A stretch of 35,500 nt of DNA from a virus. This document shows positions 10,439-18,700 of this stretch, piece by piece (positions within the stretch are counted from its first letter, which is position 1; each line of letters begins with the position of its first letter). The translations under genes and the position numbers were made by a program. Below the pieces are notes generated by a model that worked only from the letters and a program-made list of their open reading frames with translations, made no database searches and was not told the DNA's origin. The DNA lies in IMG/VR virus record IMGVR_UViG_3300030430_002680, positions 1-35,500 of that record; one strand, written 5' to 3'.

Positions 10439-11255
10439 ATTTATAAGCAGTCCTGTACCTATAAAATGGTCAGATCAAGAAAAAAGATTTGGATTTGCTA
10501 TAAAAGAAAGCGTTGATGTTTTATCAGGATTGCGAGGAGATCCTTTGGATAAGGCAATTACCGCTAGAGAACTTTTAAACTATGGGGTTATAAGGCTAAA
10601 AGAAGGACAGCTTTCTTATAATTTAACAACGGGCGCAAGGCAAGGAAGAGTAGAGGCTAGAACATTAAATCTTGATGAGAGTTCGTTTGAGGCTAATATA
10701 AATAATGAACTGACTCTAGCGGAAAATGCAGTTGGTGAGCAGTTATTAGTGTTCATTGAAAACACACAAACAGTTACACAGCAAACTGCATTAAGCAGTG
10801 TGTTTGAGCAATCTGAGCCTCCATTTAAGGCAACTGCGGCAGAAATAGGCGAATCAAGTGGAGTTACGTTGCCTGTTATTATGGGTCAGTTGAATAATAT
10901 AGAAATACTTAGTTCTCAAATAAAAGATGATGGTAATTATTTATTCGATTTTGGTGCAGTTGTTTCAGGCAATGCAACTAATTCAACTCAAGGAGGATCA
11001 TACGTTGCTCTTGGAGTTGAAAGAAAAGTAGCGGGTGCAGCATCATCCACTTATACGGACTTTCAATCACAAAAATCAGATGAAGTTACAAATGGGGTAA
11101 ATATTTTGGGTCAGAGAGTAGGGATCGTTAATGTTCCTTTAGCTAAAGGATTTGATTATAGATTTAAAATTTATGTTTACTTGAGAGGCGCAGGAAGTTC
11201 GGGTGCTGTTTACAACACATTTATACGAGGGTTTAGGTTAAATACAAGATCATAA
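10431..11255 (+). CDS. Virion-associated protein of the tail region (274 aa)
   Basis: A 274-residue soluble protein whose ATG lies inside the end of the upstream 564-residue gene, with GAGG in that gene's last codons serving as ribosome binding site. Its own stop overlaps the next start (TAATG). The N-terminal 60 residues are mixed helical (KWSDQEKRFGFAIKESVDVL). From about residue 150 the sequence becomes beta-rich and Gly/Ser-rich, ending in YVYLRGAGSSGAVYN-type strands, which resembles the tip or attachment domains of small fibre proteins. I do not recognise a named family. The context, between a large structural protein and a tail-chaperone-like protein, argues for a tail or fibre component. 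Confidence 0.72.
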   Translation: MARFISSPVPIKWSDQEKRFGFAIKESVDVLSGLRGDPLDKAITARELLNYGVIRLKEGQLSYNLTTGARQGRVEARTLNLDESSFEANINNELTLAENAVGEQLLVFIENTQTVTQQTALSSVFEQSEPPFKATAAEIGESSGVTLPVIMGQLNNIEILSSQIKDDGNYLFDFGAVVSGNATNSTQGGSYVALGVERKVAGAASSTYTDFQSQKSDEVTNGVNILGQRVGIVNVPLAKGFDYRFKIYVYLRGAGSSGAVYNTFIRGFRLNTRS

Positions 11256-11641
11256 TGGCTACTATATATAATAAAGATACTGGCGAAATAGTTCTTAATA
11301 TTAGCTACGAAGATGAAGCTGTGCGTAGAATGTTAAATGATGACCAAGATTTTTTGCGGGAAAATATAAATGGCTCCCTCTATAAAATAATTGATGGTAA
11401 GCCAGTAAGAAAAGAAGCGCCTCCTATTAATCATTATAAATTTGCTCAAGAATGCAGACTACCTAAACTAATTGATAGCGACTGGACGCAGATGCCTGAT
11501 AATGCTTTAGATGATGATAAAAGAAATGAATGGAAAGAATACAGGCAAAAACTTAGAGATTTTCCCGATTTAGTGTTAGCAACCTCTGACGCTAGAACAG
11601 AACAAAAAATTATGGATTTACTTCCTATTGAACCCGAATAG
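11255..11641 (+). CDS. Phage tail assembly chaperone-like protein
   Basis: A 128-residue acidic protein. The C-terminal half carries the segment CRLPKLIDSDWTQMPDNAL followed by EWKEYRQKLRDFP (about 67-104). This matches the signature of the phage tail assembly chaperone family (PF16778, Phage_tail_APC): an SDWTQLPD-like turn, then a W...YRQ.LRD.P helix. Members usually sit beside fibre or tail-tip genes and help fold or attach fibres, which fits the location here. The start overlaps the upstream stop (TAATG), so translation is likely coupled; no separate ribosome binding site is evident. The N-terminal 60 residues are not recognisable. Confidence 0.72.
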   Translation: MATIYNKDTGEIVLNISYEDEAVRRMLNDDQDFLRENINGSLYKIIDGKPVRKEAPPINHYKFAQECRLPKLIDSDWTQMPDNALDDDKRNEWKEYRQKLRDFPDLVLATSDARTEQKIMDLLPIEPE

Positions 11642-11646
11642 TAAAT

Positions 11647-11967
11647 ATGAAACAAAAAAAATTACAGACAAAAAGTAAATACGATGAATTTGATATGGAC
11701 AATGATGGTGTTGTGACTGACAAGGAGATAGCACAGCATCAGGAAATGATGAATCAACAACTGTTAGAGGAGAAATCAGATACTCAAAGAAAAATGGCGT
11801 GGGTAGCAATGATATCTATGTGTGTATTTGCATTGATACCATTATTACCTTTTATACCAGAGAATAGGTTATCAACATTAGCTTCTTTGTCTGACATGCT
11901 TTTTTTATCTCAAGCAAGCATCGTTGGGCTTTATTTTGGAGCACAAGCATATATGGCTAAACGCTAG
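11647..11967 (+). CDS. EF-hand-containing small membrane protein
   Basis: A 106-residue protein joining a canonical 12-residue EF-hand calcium loop (residues 16-27: Asp16, Asp18, Asp20, Gly21, Val23, Glu27) to two hydrophobic segments (about 51-70 and 82-102) split by a short PENRLST turn. The N-terminus is highly charged and probably cytoplasmic, and both termini would then face the same side. The holin-like hairpin topology and its position before the ejection-protein block suggest a lysis, membrane or virion-associated role, but no family name can be given with confidence. Only one EF-hand loop is present, whereas classical EF-hands work in pairs, so dimerisation or a structural use of the loop are both possible. 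The start has a poor ribosome binding site and lies 5 bases after the upstream stop. Confidence 0.72.
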   Translation: MKQKKLQTKSKYDEFDMDNDGVVTDKEIAQHQEMMNQQLLEEKSDTQRKMAWVAMISMCVFALIPLLPFIPENRLSTLASLSDMLFLSQASIVGLYFGAQAYMAKR

Positions 11968-11968
11968 A

Positions 11969-11998
11969 TTGACAAGAAAAAATGGCGTATCATATGAA
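11969..11998 (+). promoter_or_regulatory. Predicted sigma70-type promoter before the GNAT/ejection block
   Basis: A perfect TTGACA (11969-11974) is followed after 18 bases by TATGAA (11993-11998), four of six matches to the -10 consensus. It sits in the largest non-coding gap of the structural block (11968-12044), just before the GNAT gene and the ejection-protein genes. It shares the TTGACA-N18-TATGA pattern with the promoter at 26334-26363. Confidence 0.45.
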
Positions 11999-12044
11999 TA
12001 ACTTATTACTGCATGGAATCGCCTAAACAAAAAAGGTATTTCGT

Positions 12045-12500
12045 GTGTCAAGAAAACCTAGACCTGAAGATTTTGAAGACATTCATGCTCTAGGACAATG
12101 GATGCAAGAAAACAGTCATTTCGCAAACAATGGATGGTGTTCGCGTAAAATTTATACGATTGTTTCCTTAGCTCAAAATCCAGACTCAAATATCTTTTTA
12201 AGAGTATGTGAAAGAAACAATAAGATTATTGGTTTTTTTGTCGGATCTGTAAGCGAATACTTCTTTTCCGATAAACTAATTGCTCAAGACATGGTGCTTG
12301 TTTTTCATCCTAATGAAAGACAAAACATATCAAGAGATATTATAAGACTAATAAAAGATTTTGAAAAGTGGGCTAAAGAAAAAGGAGCTACAGAAGTAGC
12401 GATTGGAATTACAAGTGGGATAGCGGGTGAAGGATATCCCAAGTTATTAAAGAGGCTTGGTTATGATCAAGTCGGAATACTGACCAAGAAAGAGGTGTAA
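12045..12500 (+). CDS. GNAT-family acetyltransferase-like protein
   Basis: A 151-residue protein starting at GTG. The order of strands and helices fits the phage-type GNAT fold: an N-terminal helix (FEDIHALGQWMQ), a central strand pair (IFLRVCERNNKIIGFFVGSV, about 52-71), the strand AQDMVLVFHPNERQNISRDIIRLIKDFEKWA (about 81-111), where a V...HP...R pattern substitutes for the acetyl-CoA-binding Q/RxxGxG/A loop, then a strand AIGITSG and the terminal LLKRLGYDQVGILTKKEV typical of GNATs. Such genes are common next to ejection-protein genes in T7-like phages; the substrate is unknown. The degenerate coenzyme-A loop leaves some doubt about activity. It is preceded by a predicted promoter and followed by the next gene after 2 bases. 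Confidence 0.72.
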   Translation: MSRKPRPEDFEDIHALGQWMQENSHFANNGWCSRKIYTIVSLAQNPDSNIFLRVCERNNKIIGFFVGSVSEYFFSDKLIAQDMVLVFHPNERQNISRDIIRLIKDFEKWAKEKGATEVAIGITSGIAGEGYPKLLKRLGYDQVGILTKKEV

Positions 12501-12502
12501 CA

Positions 12503-13075
12503 ATGTGTTTTGGTGGTGGCGGTAGCGAACCTGAAGAGTTAGAGAGCAAAAAAGCTATAGCAGAACAAGCGGCTATACAGCTTAAAAATGTTGGAGAAAC
12601 TTTTATTCCGCTTGAAAATCAGTTTATTGCTGATCAATACAGGAGATTTGATGATTCTTCTTATGAAAATGCTATGGGTAGAGCGGCTACCGTAGCGTCT
12701 GGTGCATATGAAAATAGAATGAGACAGTTAAATCCAGCGATGTTTGCAAGAGGGATAGATCCTTCTTCACAAGCGTTTATTGATTCCTCAGAAGCATTAA
12801 CTAAAGCTCAAGGAAGAGGTGTTGGACTCATCGCGGCAGATGCTGGGTTGACTAATACAGATGCAGCTTTTCAAGGACTTAGTAATGTTGTCCGAATGGG
12901 GCAAGGACTCGAAGCAGACATTATGGAAGGAAACATTGATAGATTAAATACTAATATGCAACTAGCCGAACAAATGGCAGATAGAGATTTTGCGAGGAAT
13001 GCGGCTACAGCCAATATTTTTGGAAGTATTGGTGGTGCGGCTACTGCATATGGCATGAACAGAAGAATGGGATAA
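12503..13075 (+). CDS. Internal virion (core) protein, gp14-like
   Basis: A 190-residue helical, Ala/Gln/Met-rich protein with an MCFGGGG start. An N-terminal MC(G)GG-type opening, followed by alpha-helical repeats rich in N, Q and A and a Gly/Ala-rich C-terminal helix (NIFGSIGGAATAYGMNRR), is usual for the small internal core proteins of T7-like podoviruses that are ejected into the cell with the DNA. GAGG lies 7 bases before the ATG. It is the first gene of the core block (12503-21235). The next gene also starts MC-x-GG and may be a paralogue. The exact equivalence to T7 gp14 is inferred from order and size, not from visible identity. Confidence 0.65.
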   Translation: MCFGGGGSEPEELESKKAIAEQAAIQLKNVGETFIPLENQFIADQYRRFDDSSYENAMGRAATVASGAYENRMRQLNPAMFARGIDPSSQAFIDSSEALTKAQGRGVGLIAADAGLTNTDAAFQGLSNVVRMGQGLEADIMEGNIDRLNTNMQLAEQMADRDFARNAATANIFGSIGGAATAYGMNRRMG

Positions 13076-13087
13076 AGGAGAATATAT

Positions 13088-13624
13088 ATGTGTTCTGGCG
13101 GTTCTGAAAATCCTTATGAAAGAGTGTTTTCGCAACTTAATACAGGTGTGCAAAATGAAGTAAGACCTATGTTTGATGAGTCTTATAACCCTTATGAAAA
13201 TATTCCAACCAGCGTTGCTAGAGGAAGGGGTGCTGGCAAAAGACCAGCAGATGATTTGTTTGCTCAGTTAATTAGAGCGCAGACTAGAGATTATATGACT
13301 AGATTTGCACCAGTAGAAAGAGATTTGACAGGCATGATTACAAGAACTGGTACAACAAGTTTACCTGATGATCTTATGAGAACAGGTGATGCAATTACTA
13401 CAGCAGCTGAAAATGCTGCGGGACAACAAAGAAGACGTTTAGAAAGGTTTGGACTCACAGGAAACAACGATATAGGACAAGATAACACATACATTAGTTC
13501 TTTGGTTGGTGGATTTAATGATGCAATAGATAGAGATAGAGACAGGCGATCTGCACTAATAGGTGGAGTTGGAAATGTCTCTTCTACTTCAAGAGCAAGA
13601 ACGAAGGGCATGGGAGGTTACTAA
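13088..13624 (+). CDS. Internal virion protein (178 aa), possible paralogue of the preceding gene
   Basis: A 178-residue protein starting MCSGGSENPYERVF, with AAGGAG 8 bases before the ATG. It shares with its upstream neighbour the MC-x-GG opening, similar length, a middle helical part ending in ERFGLTGNNDIGQ, and a final Arg/Ser/Gly-rich tail. Between them lies an Arg-rich segment (VARGRGAGKRPADD, about 42-56) that could bind nucleic acid. No catalytic motif is visible. Its position within the core block points to a virion component; similar small proteins are seen there in marine T7-like phages. Confidence 0.62.
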   Translation: MCSGGSENPYERVFSQLNTGVQNEVRPMFDESYNPYENIPTSVARGRGAGKRPADDLFAQLIRAQTRDYMTRFAPVERDLTGMITRTGTTSLPDDLMRTGDAITTAAENAAGQQRRRLERFGLTGNNDIGQDNTYISSLVGGFNDAIDRDRDRRSALIGGVGNVSSTSRARTKGMGGY

Positions 13625-13625
13625 T

Positions 13626-14207
13626 ATGTCTTTAATACAGCTAGGAAGAGCAAAATTAAATATGGCGAATCAAGGTTTTGGCGTTGTAGCTAAAGCCGAA
13701 GCTCAAGAAATAGCTAATGAAATGTCTATGGATGCACAGAAAAAAGCGTTGCAAGGTCAAACTTTAGGTACAGCTGGAGGAATTGGAGCGCAAGTTGGTG
13801 TAAATAAAGCATTATCTGCTACTGAAAAGACAGCGACTGCGATAGGAAATATTAATAAAGGTATTGAGGGTATTGGTAAGGCGGGATTGCAGGGTGACAA
13901 ACTTACATTTTTTAGATCAGGAACGACTATGGATGCGGTAGTTGGAGAAGCGGCTGAAAAAGCAATAGCTGAATCATTTGCAGAAAAAGCTATGGTTGAA
14001 GCTAGTAAAGGTGCTGGTACAACGACTGAAGTTATTTCAGCTATGAATAAAGCACAAGCAACTGGTTTAGCTGAAGGTAAAGCTGCTGTTGATGCAGCAT
14101 CCGCAGCGGCAGCTGGTTCTAGTCCTATGGCTACATTAGCTCAGATAGCGGCTCCTGTGGCTATTGCAATGGGAATTGGATTCCTTCTTAATAAAATATT
14201 TGATTGA
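13626..14207 (+). CDS. Internal virion protein with hydrophobic C-terminus (193 aa)
   Basis: The start is placed at the ATG at 13626, which has GGAGG 8 bases upstream; an in-frame GTG at 13563 would overlap the previous gene and lacks a comparable site. The protein is Ala/Gly/Lys-rich and helical, with stretches resembling amphipathic membrane-associating segments (GTAGGIGAQVGVNKAL). It ends in a clear hydrophobic segment (AQIAAPVAIAMGIGFLLNKIF, last 24 residues). That fits a core protein that inserts into the host envelope during DNA ejection. No named family is recognised. Confidence 0.65.
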   Translation: MSLIQLGRAKLNMANQGFGVVAKAEAQEIANEMSMDAQKKALQGQTLGTAGGIGAQVGVNKALSATEKTATAIGNINKGIEGIGKAGLQGDKLTFFRSGTTMDAVVGEAAEKAIAESFAEKAMVEASKGAGTTTEVISAMNKAQATGLAEGKAAVDAASAAAAGSSPMATLAQIAAPVAIAMGIGFLLNKIFD

Positions 14208-14215
14208 GGTGATTT

Positions 14216-15697
14216 ATGGTACTTGGTTTTGCTGAAGGTTTCCGATCTGGTTATGGAATGGTAGAAGATACCATTGAGCGCAGACAAAGAAGAAGGGACA
14301 GGCGAGAGGATATCGAAAGATTAGATCGCATTCGTGAAGAAGAAAGAACGCAAAGGAGAATGGAGCGAGAAGAAGATTTGGTTCGTTCAGCTATGGAGCG
14401 ACAACAAGATATTGATTTTAGACAAGAACAATTACAAGTAGAAAGAGATAGAATAGGATTTGATCAAGGTCTAAAACTTGCTCAACAAATCAATCAAAAT
14501 AATAAGTCGGATATCGAGATTCAAGAAGCAAAACTTAGAATCGGTTTAGTTGAAGAAGAACAGAAAAGAAAAAAAGAAGAAGAGGACATTGCTAAAGGTG
14601 GACTTGCCCTAACCAATTTAATAAATAGGGGACTTCCAAAAGGTTTGGGTGAAGGCGGTGAATTAACAGATGAGCAAGCATCAGAGATTAATGGGCTTCT
14701 TGCATTGGCAGTTGCCTCTCCTTTAGATCCAACTCCGGCTCTGGATCTTTTTGCTGAAGACGCTATAAAAAATGCACAAGACTCTTTAAGTGCATTTGCT
14801 CGTGGCGAACAAGGAGATAATGATGCCATTTTAGGCGCTATTAATAACTTGCTTGTTTTTAACAATAAAAAATTAGTTGGGAAAACGGTAACTTTAGATG
14901 AGTTTCCAAATGCTCCCCCAAAATTTGCAAATGGTGATTTTGAGGTATTAGGAACAGAGGTGTCTGATATAGACGGTCGCATGGATGAAAACGGTAATCC
15001 AGTGATCGATACCACTGTATTTGTAAGTCTTGAAAATAAAAGAACTGGTGAAACAACGGGTTACTTTACTGAGATGACAGAAGGTAGGCAACCAACAGGA
15101 GTTCAATATTCATTGCCTGTTAATGAAATGACAAAGGCATTTGGTCAAAAACTTATTTATTTAGATTACATTAAAAATAATAGAGAAAGTCTTTTAGAGC
15201 AAATTGAAAATGCAACATTTAGAAAAGATGGAAAATATGATCGTAAGGCATATGAAGATCGTTTAGCTGAACAAGACAAAAGATTTCAAGAAGAGCTTGA
15301 ATACAAAGTAGATATGCCAGTAGTTCAAGGTTCAAGACTTACATTTGGAGATGTTGCAAAAGATCCTAAATTAAGAGATGAATATGTAAGACAGAAAACA
15401 CTTTTAGGTGTTGATCCAACCCATGATTTAGCAAAAGAAATGAAGACTCTTTTTGAAGAGGTAAGATCCCTTCCCCAAATACAAAAATTTGAACAAAGAC
15501 TTAATAGACTCCGCAAACCTCTACTAAATAATAAAGATTTATCTGAATTAGTCTCTTTGTTAGATTATGATGAAAGTGGGGACAAAATTATTCTTAAACA
15601 AGAAAACAAAGATGAGTATAAGGATCTTTTAAGAAGAAAATTACAATCAGGCAGACAGTCAGTTGCTCTAGGTCAATTCATCCCTCCGTCTAGGTAA
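14216..15697 (+). CDS. Coiled-coil internal virion protein, gp15-like (493 aa)
   Basis: A 493-residue highly charged protein. Residues about 20-125 form a nearly continuous Arg/Glu/Gln-rich coiled coil (repeats of ERxxRRxxREED), and the C-terminal half is mixed helical with no catalytic motif. GAGG lies 6 bases before the ATG and the following giant gene begins 6 bases after the stop. In T7-like phages the gene just before the largest ejection protein encodes the middle core protein (gp15 in T7), so the assignment rests on size, order and helical character. The antisense strand has a 164-codon open frame (14521-15015) that I treat as a shadow. Confidence 0.68.
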   Translation: MVLGFAEGFRSGYGMVEDTIERRQRRRDRREDIERLDRIREEERTQRRMEREEDLVRSAMERQQDIDFRQEQLQVERDRIGFDQGLKLAQQINQNNKSDIEIQEAKLRIGLVEEEQKRKKEEEDIAKGGLALTNLINRGLPKGLGEGGELTDEQASEINGLLALAVASPLDPTPALDLFAEDAIKNAQDSLSAFARGEQGDNDAILGAINNLLVFNNKKLVGKTVTLDEFPNAPPKFANGDFEVLGTEVSDIDGRMDENGNPVIDTTVFVSLENKRTGETTGYFTEMTEGRQPTGVQYSLPVNEMTKAFGQKLIYLDYIKNNRESLLEQIENATFRKDGKYDRKAYEDRLAEQDKRFQEELEYKVDMPVVQGSRLTFGDVAKDPKLRDEYVRQKTLLGVDPTHDLAKEMKTLFEEVRSLPQIQKFEQRLNRLRKPLLNNKDLSELVSLLDYDESGDKIILKQENKDEYKDLLRRKLQSGRQSVALGQFIPPSR

Positions 15698-15703
15698 TCA
15701 AGC

Positions 15704-18700
15704 ATGTTATCTTTAGGGTCAACAAATCCATACAAATCTTTACAAAAAAGATCATTTCAATCTGCCTCAACAGAAACTGGAGTTTTTAATGAAATTGGTA
15801 AAGGTTTTGGTGCGGGAGTAGATCAGCTACAAGCCCTTGGTATAGGTGGAACAAAAGCATTATTTGGACAGCTTATTGGTAATGAAGAAATGTTTCAAAG
15901 CGGCATTGAATATTACCAAGAACAAATGTCTGAAGCATCTGCGGCAGAAGTAGAAAGAATAGAAGATGTCGATGGATTTTACGATGGAGTTCTTTGGGCT
16001 TCATATTTAGTTGGTAATGTAGTACCAACTCTTGTTGGAGGTATTGCGTCTGGTGGTGTTGGTGGTTTTGTAGCTAATCTGGCGGTCAAAAAGAAAGTAA
16101 AAGATGAAGTTAGCAAAATAGCAAGAAAACAAACTGAAAAAGTTGTTAAAGAAAAAGCAAAAAAAGCATCATTTAAAAAATCTCTTGCAAATCAGTATAA
16201 AAAAATAAAAGGAGATCCTGTCAGAATAGGGCAAGGTATTGGAGCTTTTACATATAGTGCTGCTTTAGGTGCTTCAGAATCAACTGCTAATTTGTATGAA
16301 GAAGCAGATGAAAGAAATTCTGCACTTGCATTGTCAGTTGGACTTGCTTCAGGAGCTTTAGATGCTTTAGTTCCAATGAGAGCATTAAAAAAATTATTAC
16401 CAACAAAAAAATTTAAAGAAGCGCAAGATCAAATCTCTGATCAAGTAATGTCTAATCAAAAGCCTATAACAAGAACTCTAATTGAAATGGCTAAATTAGG
16501 TGGTTCGGAAGGTGTAACCGAGGCGCTTCAAGAAATCGTCCAACAATCAGCCGTTGAATATGTAAAAGGTCAAAATGATTCAAGTCTTGAAAAAGACTTT
16601 TTTGGAAGATTATTTGACGAGGAAAATAGATCAGTTTACTTAAATGCGGCATTTGCTGGCGCTATCGGTGGTGGTATTGTTGGTATTCCCACAGGCATTG
16701 TTGGTGATCCAACTCCTACAAGAACATTAGAGGAAGCTACTAGAGCAGAGCAAGAGTCACAAGCACCTCAAGAAACGCCTTTAGACCCAAATAATCCGAG
16801 AAATATTACACCCGAAAAGTTACGGGAAAACTTAGAAATGATAAGGCTTTTAGAAGAAGAGGGTTTAGAGGTAGCTGTCCAAGATACATCGACAGATCAA
16901 AGTGCTACTGAAGTTCAACTTAAAGCTAGACAAAATGCGAGAGACTTATTAAATAGAACTGCTGAATATAGAGCGTTAGCTCAAAATATTATTGAAGATC
17001 AATTTGCATTACACATAGCAGAGCTTGAGAGACAAAGAGGTGGCGTTAGAGATTTAGTGGTATCTGAACAAACACCTCAAAATGTTAGTGAGACAGTGAG
17101 AGTTACTAGGCAACAACAAGAAAGTCTGCAAGAAAATTTGAACAAAGTTATTGAGCAAGCGAGAGAAGCTGGATTAAATGTTGATATGCTTTCTGATGCT
17201 AATTTTGCAATTCAAGATCAACTTGCACAGAGAGTCGCTGAATTAGCAACAAGTGGTGGAGAGGTTGCGGTTGCTACGCAAGCAGTAGAGCAAGATACTG
17301 ACAGAAGATTGGCTCAACTTGATGAGCAAATACAAGAAAGAAGAATAGCTAGAAATGTTGACGCTCTTACGGGCGAAACTATTGAGACTGTTAATGTTTC
17401 TGAAATTAGTCTTGGATCGTTACCCACAGAAATACAACAAGCAGTAGCAGCATTAGCTGAAAATGAGACTGAAGTACCAGTATTTGTATCTGAAGAAATA
17501 TATGAAAGAGCAGTTAATACAATACCTTTGCCATTTAGAGAAGAAGTTGATAGCGAAGGTAGAAAGATTATTGACCTTCAAAGAGATAAAAGAAAGGATA
17601 CTGCAAATCCAGAAAATTATTATTTTGGGGAAGTAACAACAACCCCCACCGCAGAAGATAACTTATTCTTGGCAGATGCTATAAGAAAAGTGCTAAGACA
17701 AAACGGGGACGATTACAACGATGCTATAACAAGAGCAATGCTCGATTTAAACAAAGCTGGTGTTGGAAATATATTTTCTGCTGAAAGGTTTGTAGTACCT
17801 CCTATTGAAAGAATGCAAAGACCTTATGGTGAAGCTGCGGCATCTTATAGCCCATCAACAAATGTAATTAGTTTAAGTCCAACATTAATCCAAGACTCAT
17901 TAGGAAATACTAATGGACAAAGATATTTAAGATTTGTTATGGCGCATGAGTTAGGCCATCAATTTGATTTATCTAATGAAGTTTCGGAAAATGTTTCAGA
18001 GTTTGATGTAACTGGTTTGCAGCAAGATAATGGTAATTTTAGATTATCTGTCGGTGATGCAGTAGCTGAAATATTTGCGGAATATCAATCAGGAAGTGAT
18101 TTTGGTTTGCTGTTTGAACATCCTATTAGATACATGCACCGCGATTTTGAAAAGGCAATACAGAAAGGGAATGTAGACGAAGTATTAGCATTGCACAGAA
18201 AAGAAATTTTTGCTCAAGCATATGCAATATACTATACAGATCCTGTAAACTTTAGAGAGAAGTTGCCTAAAGTACATGAAGTATTAACAAGGGAGATAAC
18301 TGATGAAAGAAATAATAATCAAGCCACCGACAGACTCTCCGATGGTGATGGAGTACGAGAAGACATTCGGGCATTTACCAGCAATAGAAGCGAGGAAGTG
18401 GTTGAGCCTAGAGCAACTAGAGAGAGCGGCAGAACAGGCGTTGAAGGACAACAAGCCGATCAAAGAGTGGGAAGAGAGGGAGAACAAGACGATGGACTCA
18501 GTGCTAGACGAGGCTTATTAGACGATAATGATGTCTTTGATTTACCTACGAGAACAGCCCAAGAGATAGAGAGAGATGATGGTTTAATAGATTCTGTTCG
18601 TGAAACTACAACTAGACTTGAAGCAACAAAATCTAAAGCTAGAACAACCTTCCGTAAATATTTATTACCAAGAGGATTATTACCTGAGACTGCTTTTGAT

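Noticed and set aside
11982-12026. 14-codon frame MAYHMNNLLLHGIA in the gap before the GNAT gene
   Set aside because: Overlaps the predicted promoter, with no ribosome binding site; most likely chance.
13291-13611. 106-codon minus-strand open frame
   Set aside because: Antisense to a core-protein gene, Leu/Ser/Pro-rich and isolated on the minus strand; a shadow frame.
13563-13625. Upstream GTG start extending the gene at 13626
   Set aside because: Would overlap the previous gene by 62 bases without a good ribosome binding site, while the ATG at 13626 has GGAGG at an 8-base spacer.
14521-15015. 164-codon minus-strand open frame
   Set aside because: Antisense to the coiled-coil core-protein gene; Ser/Pro-rich composition typical of antisense of Glu/Lys-rich coding sequence, with no supporting ribosome binding site or neighbour.
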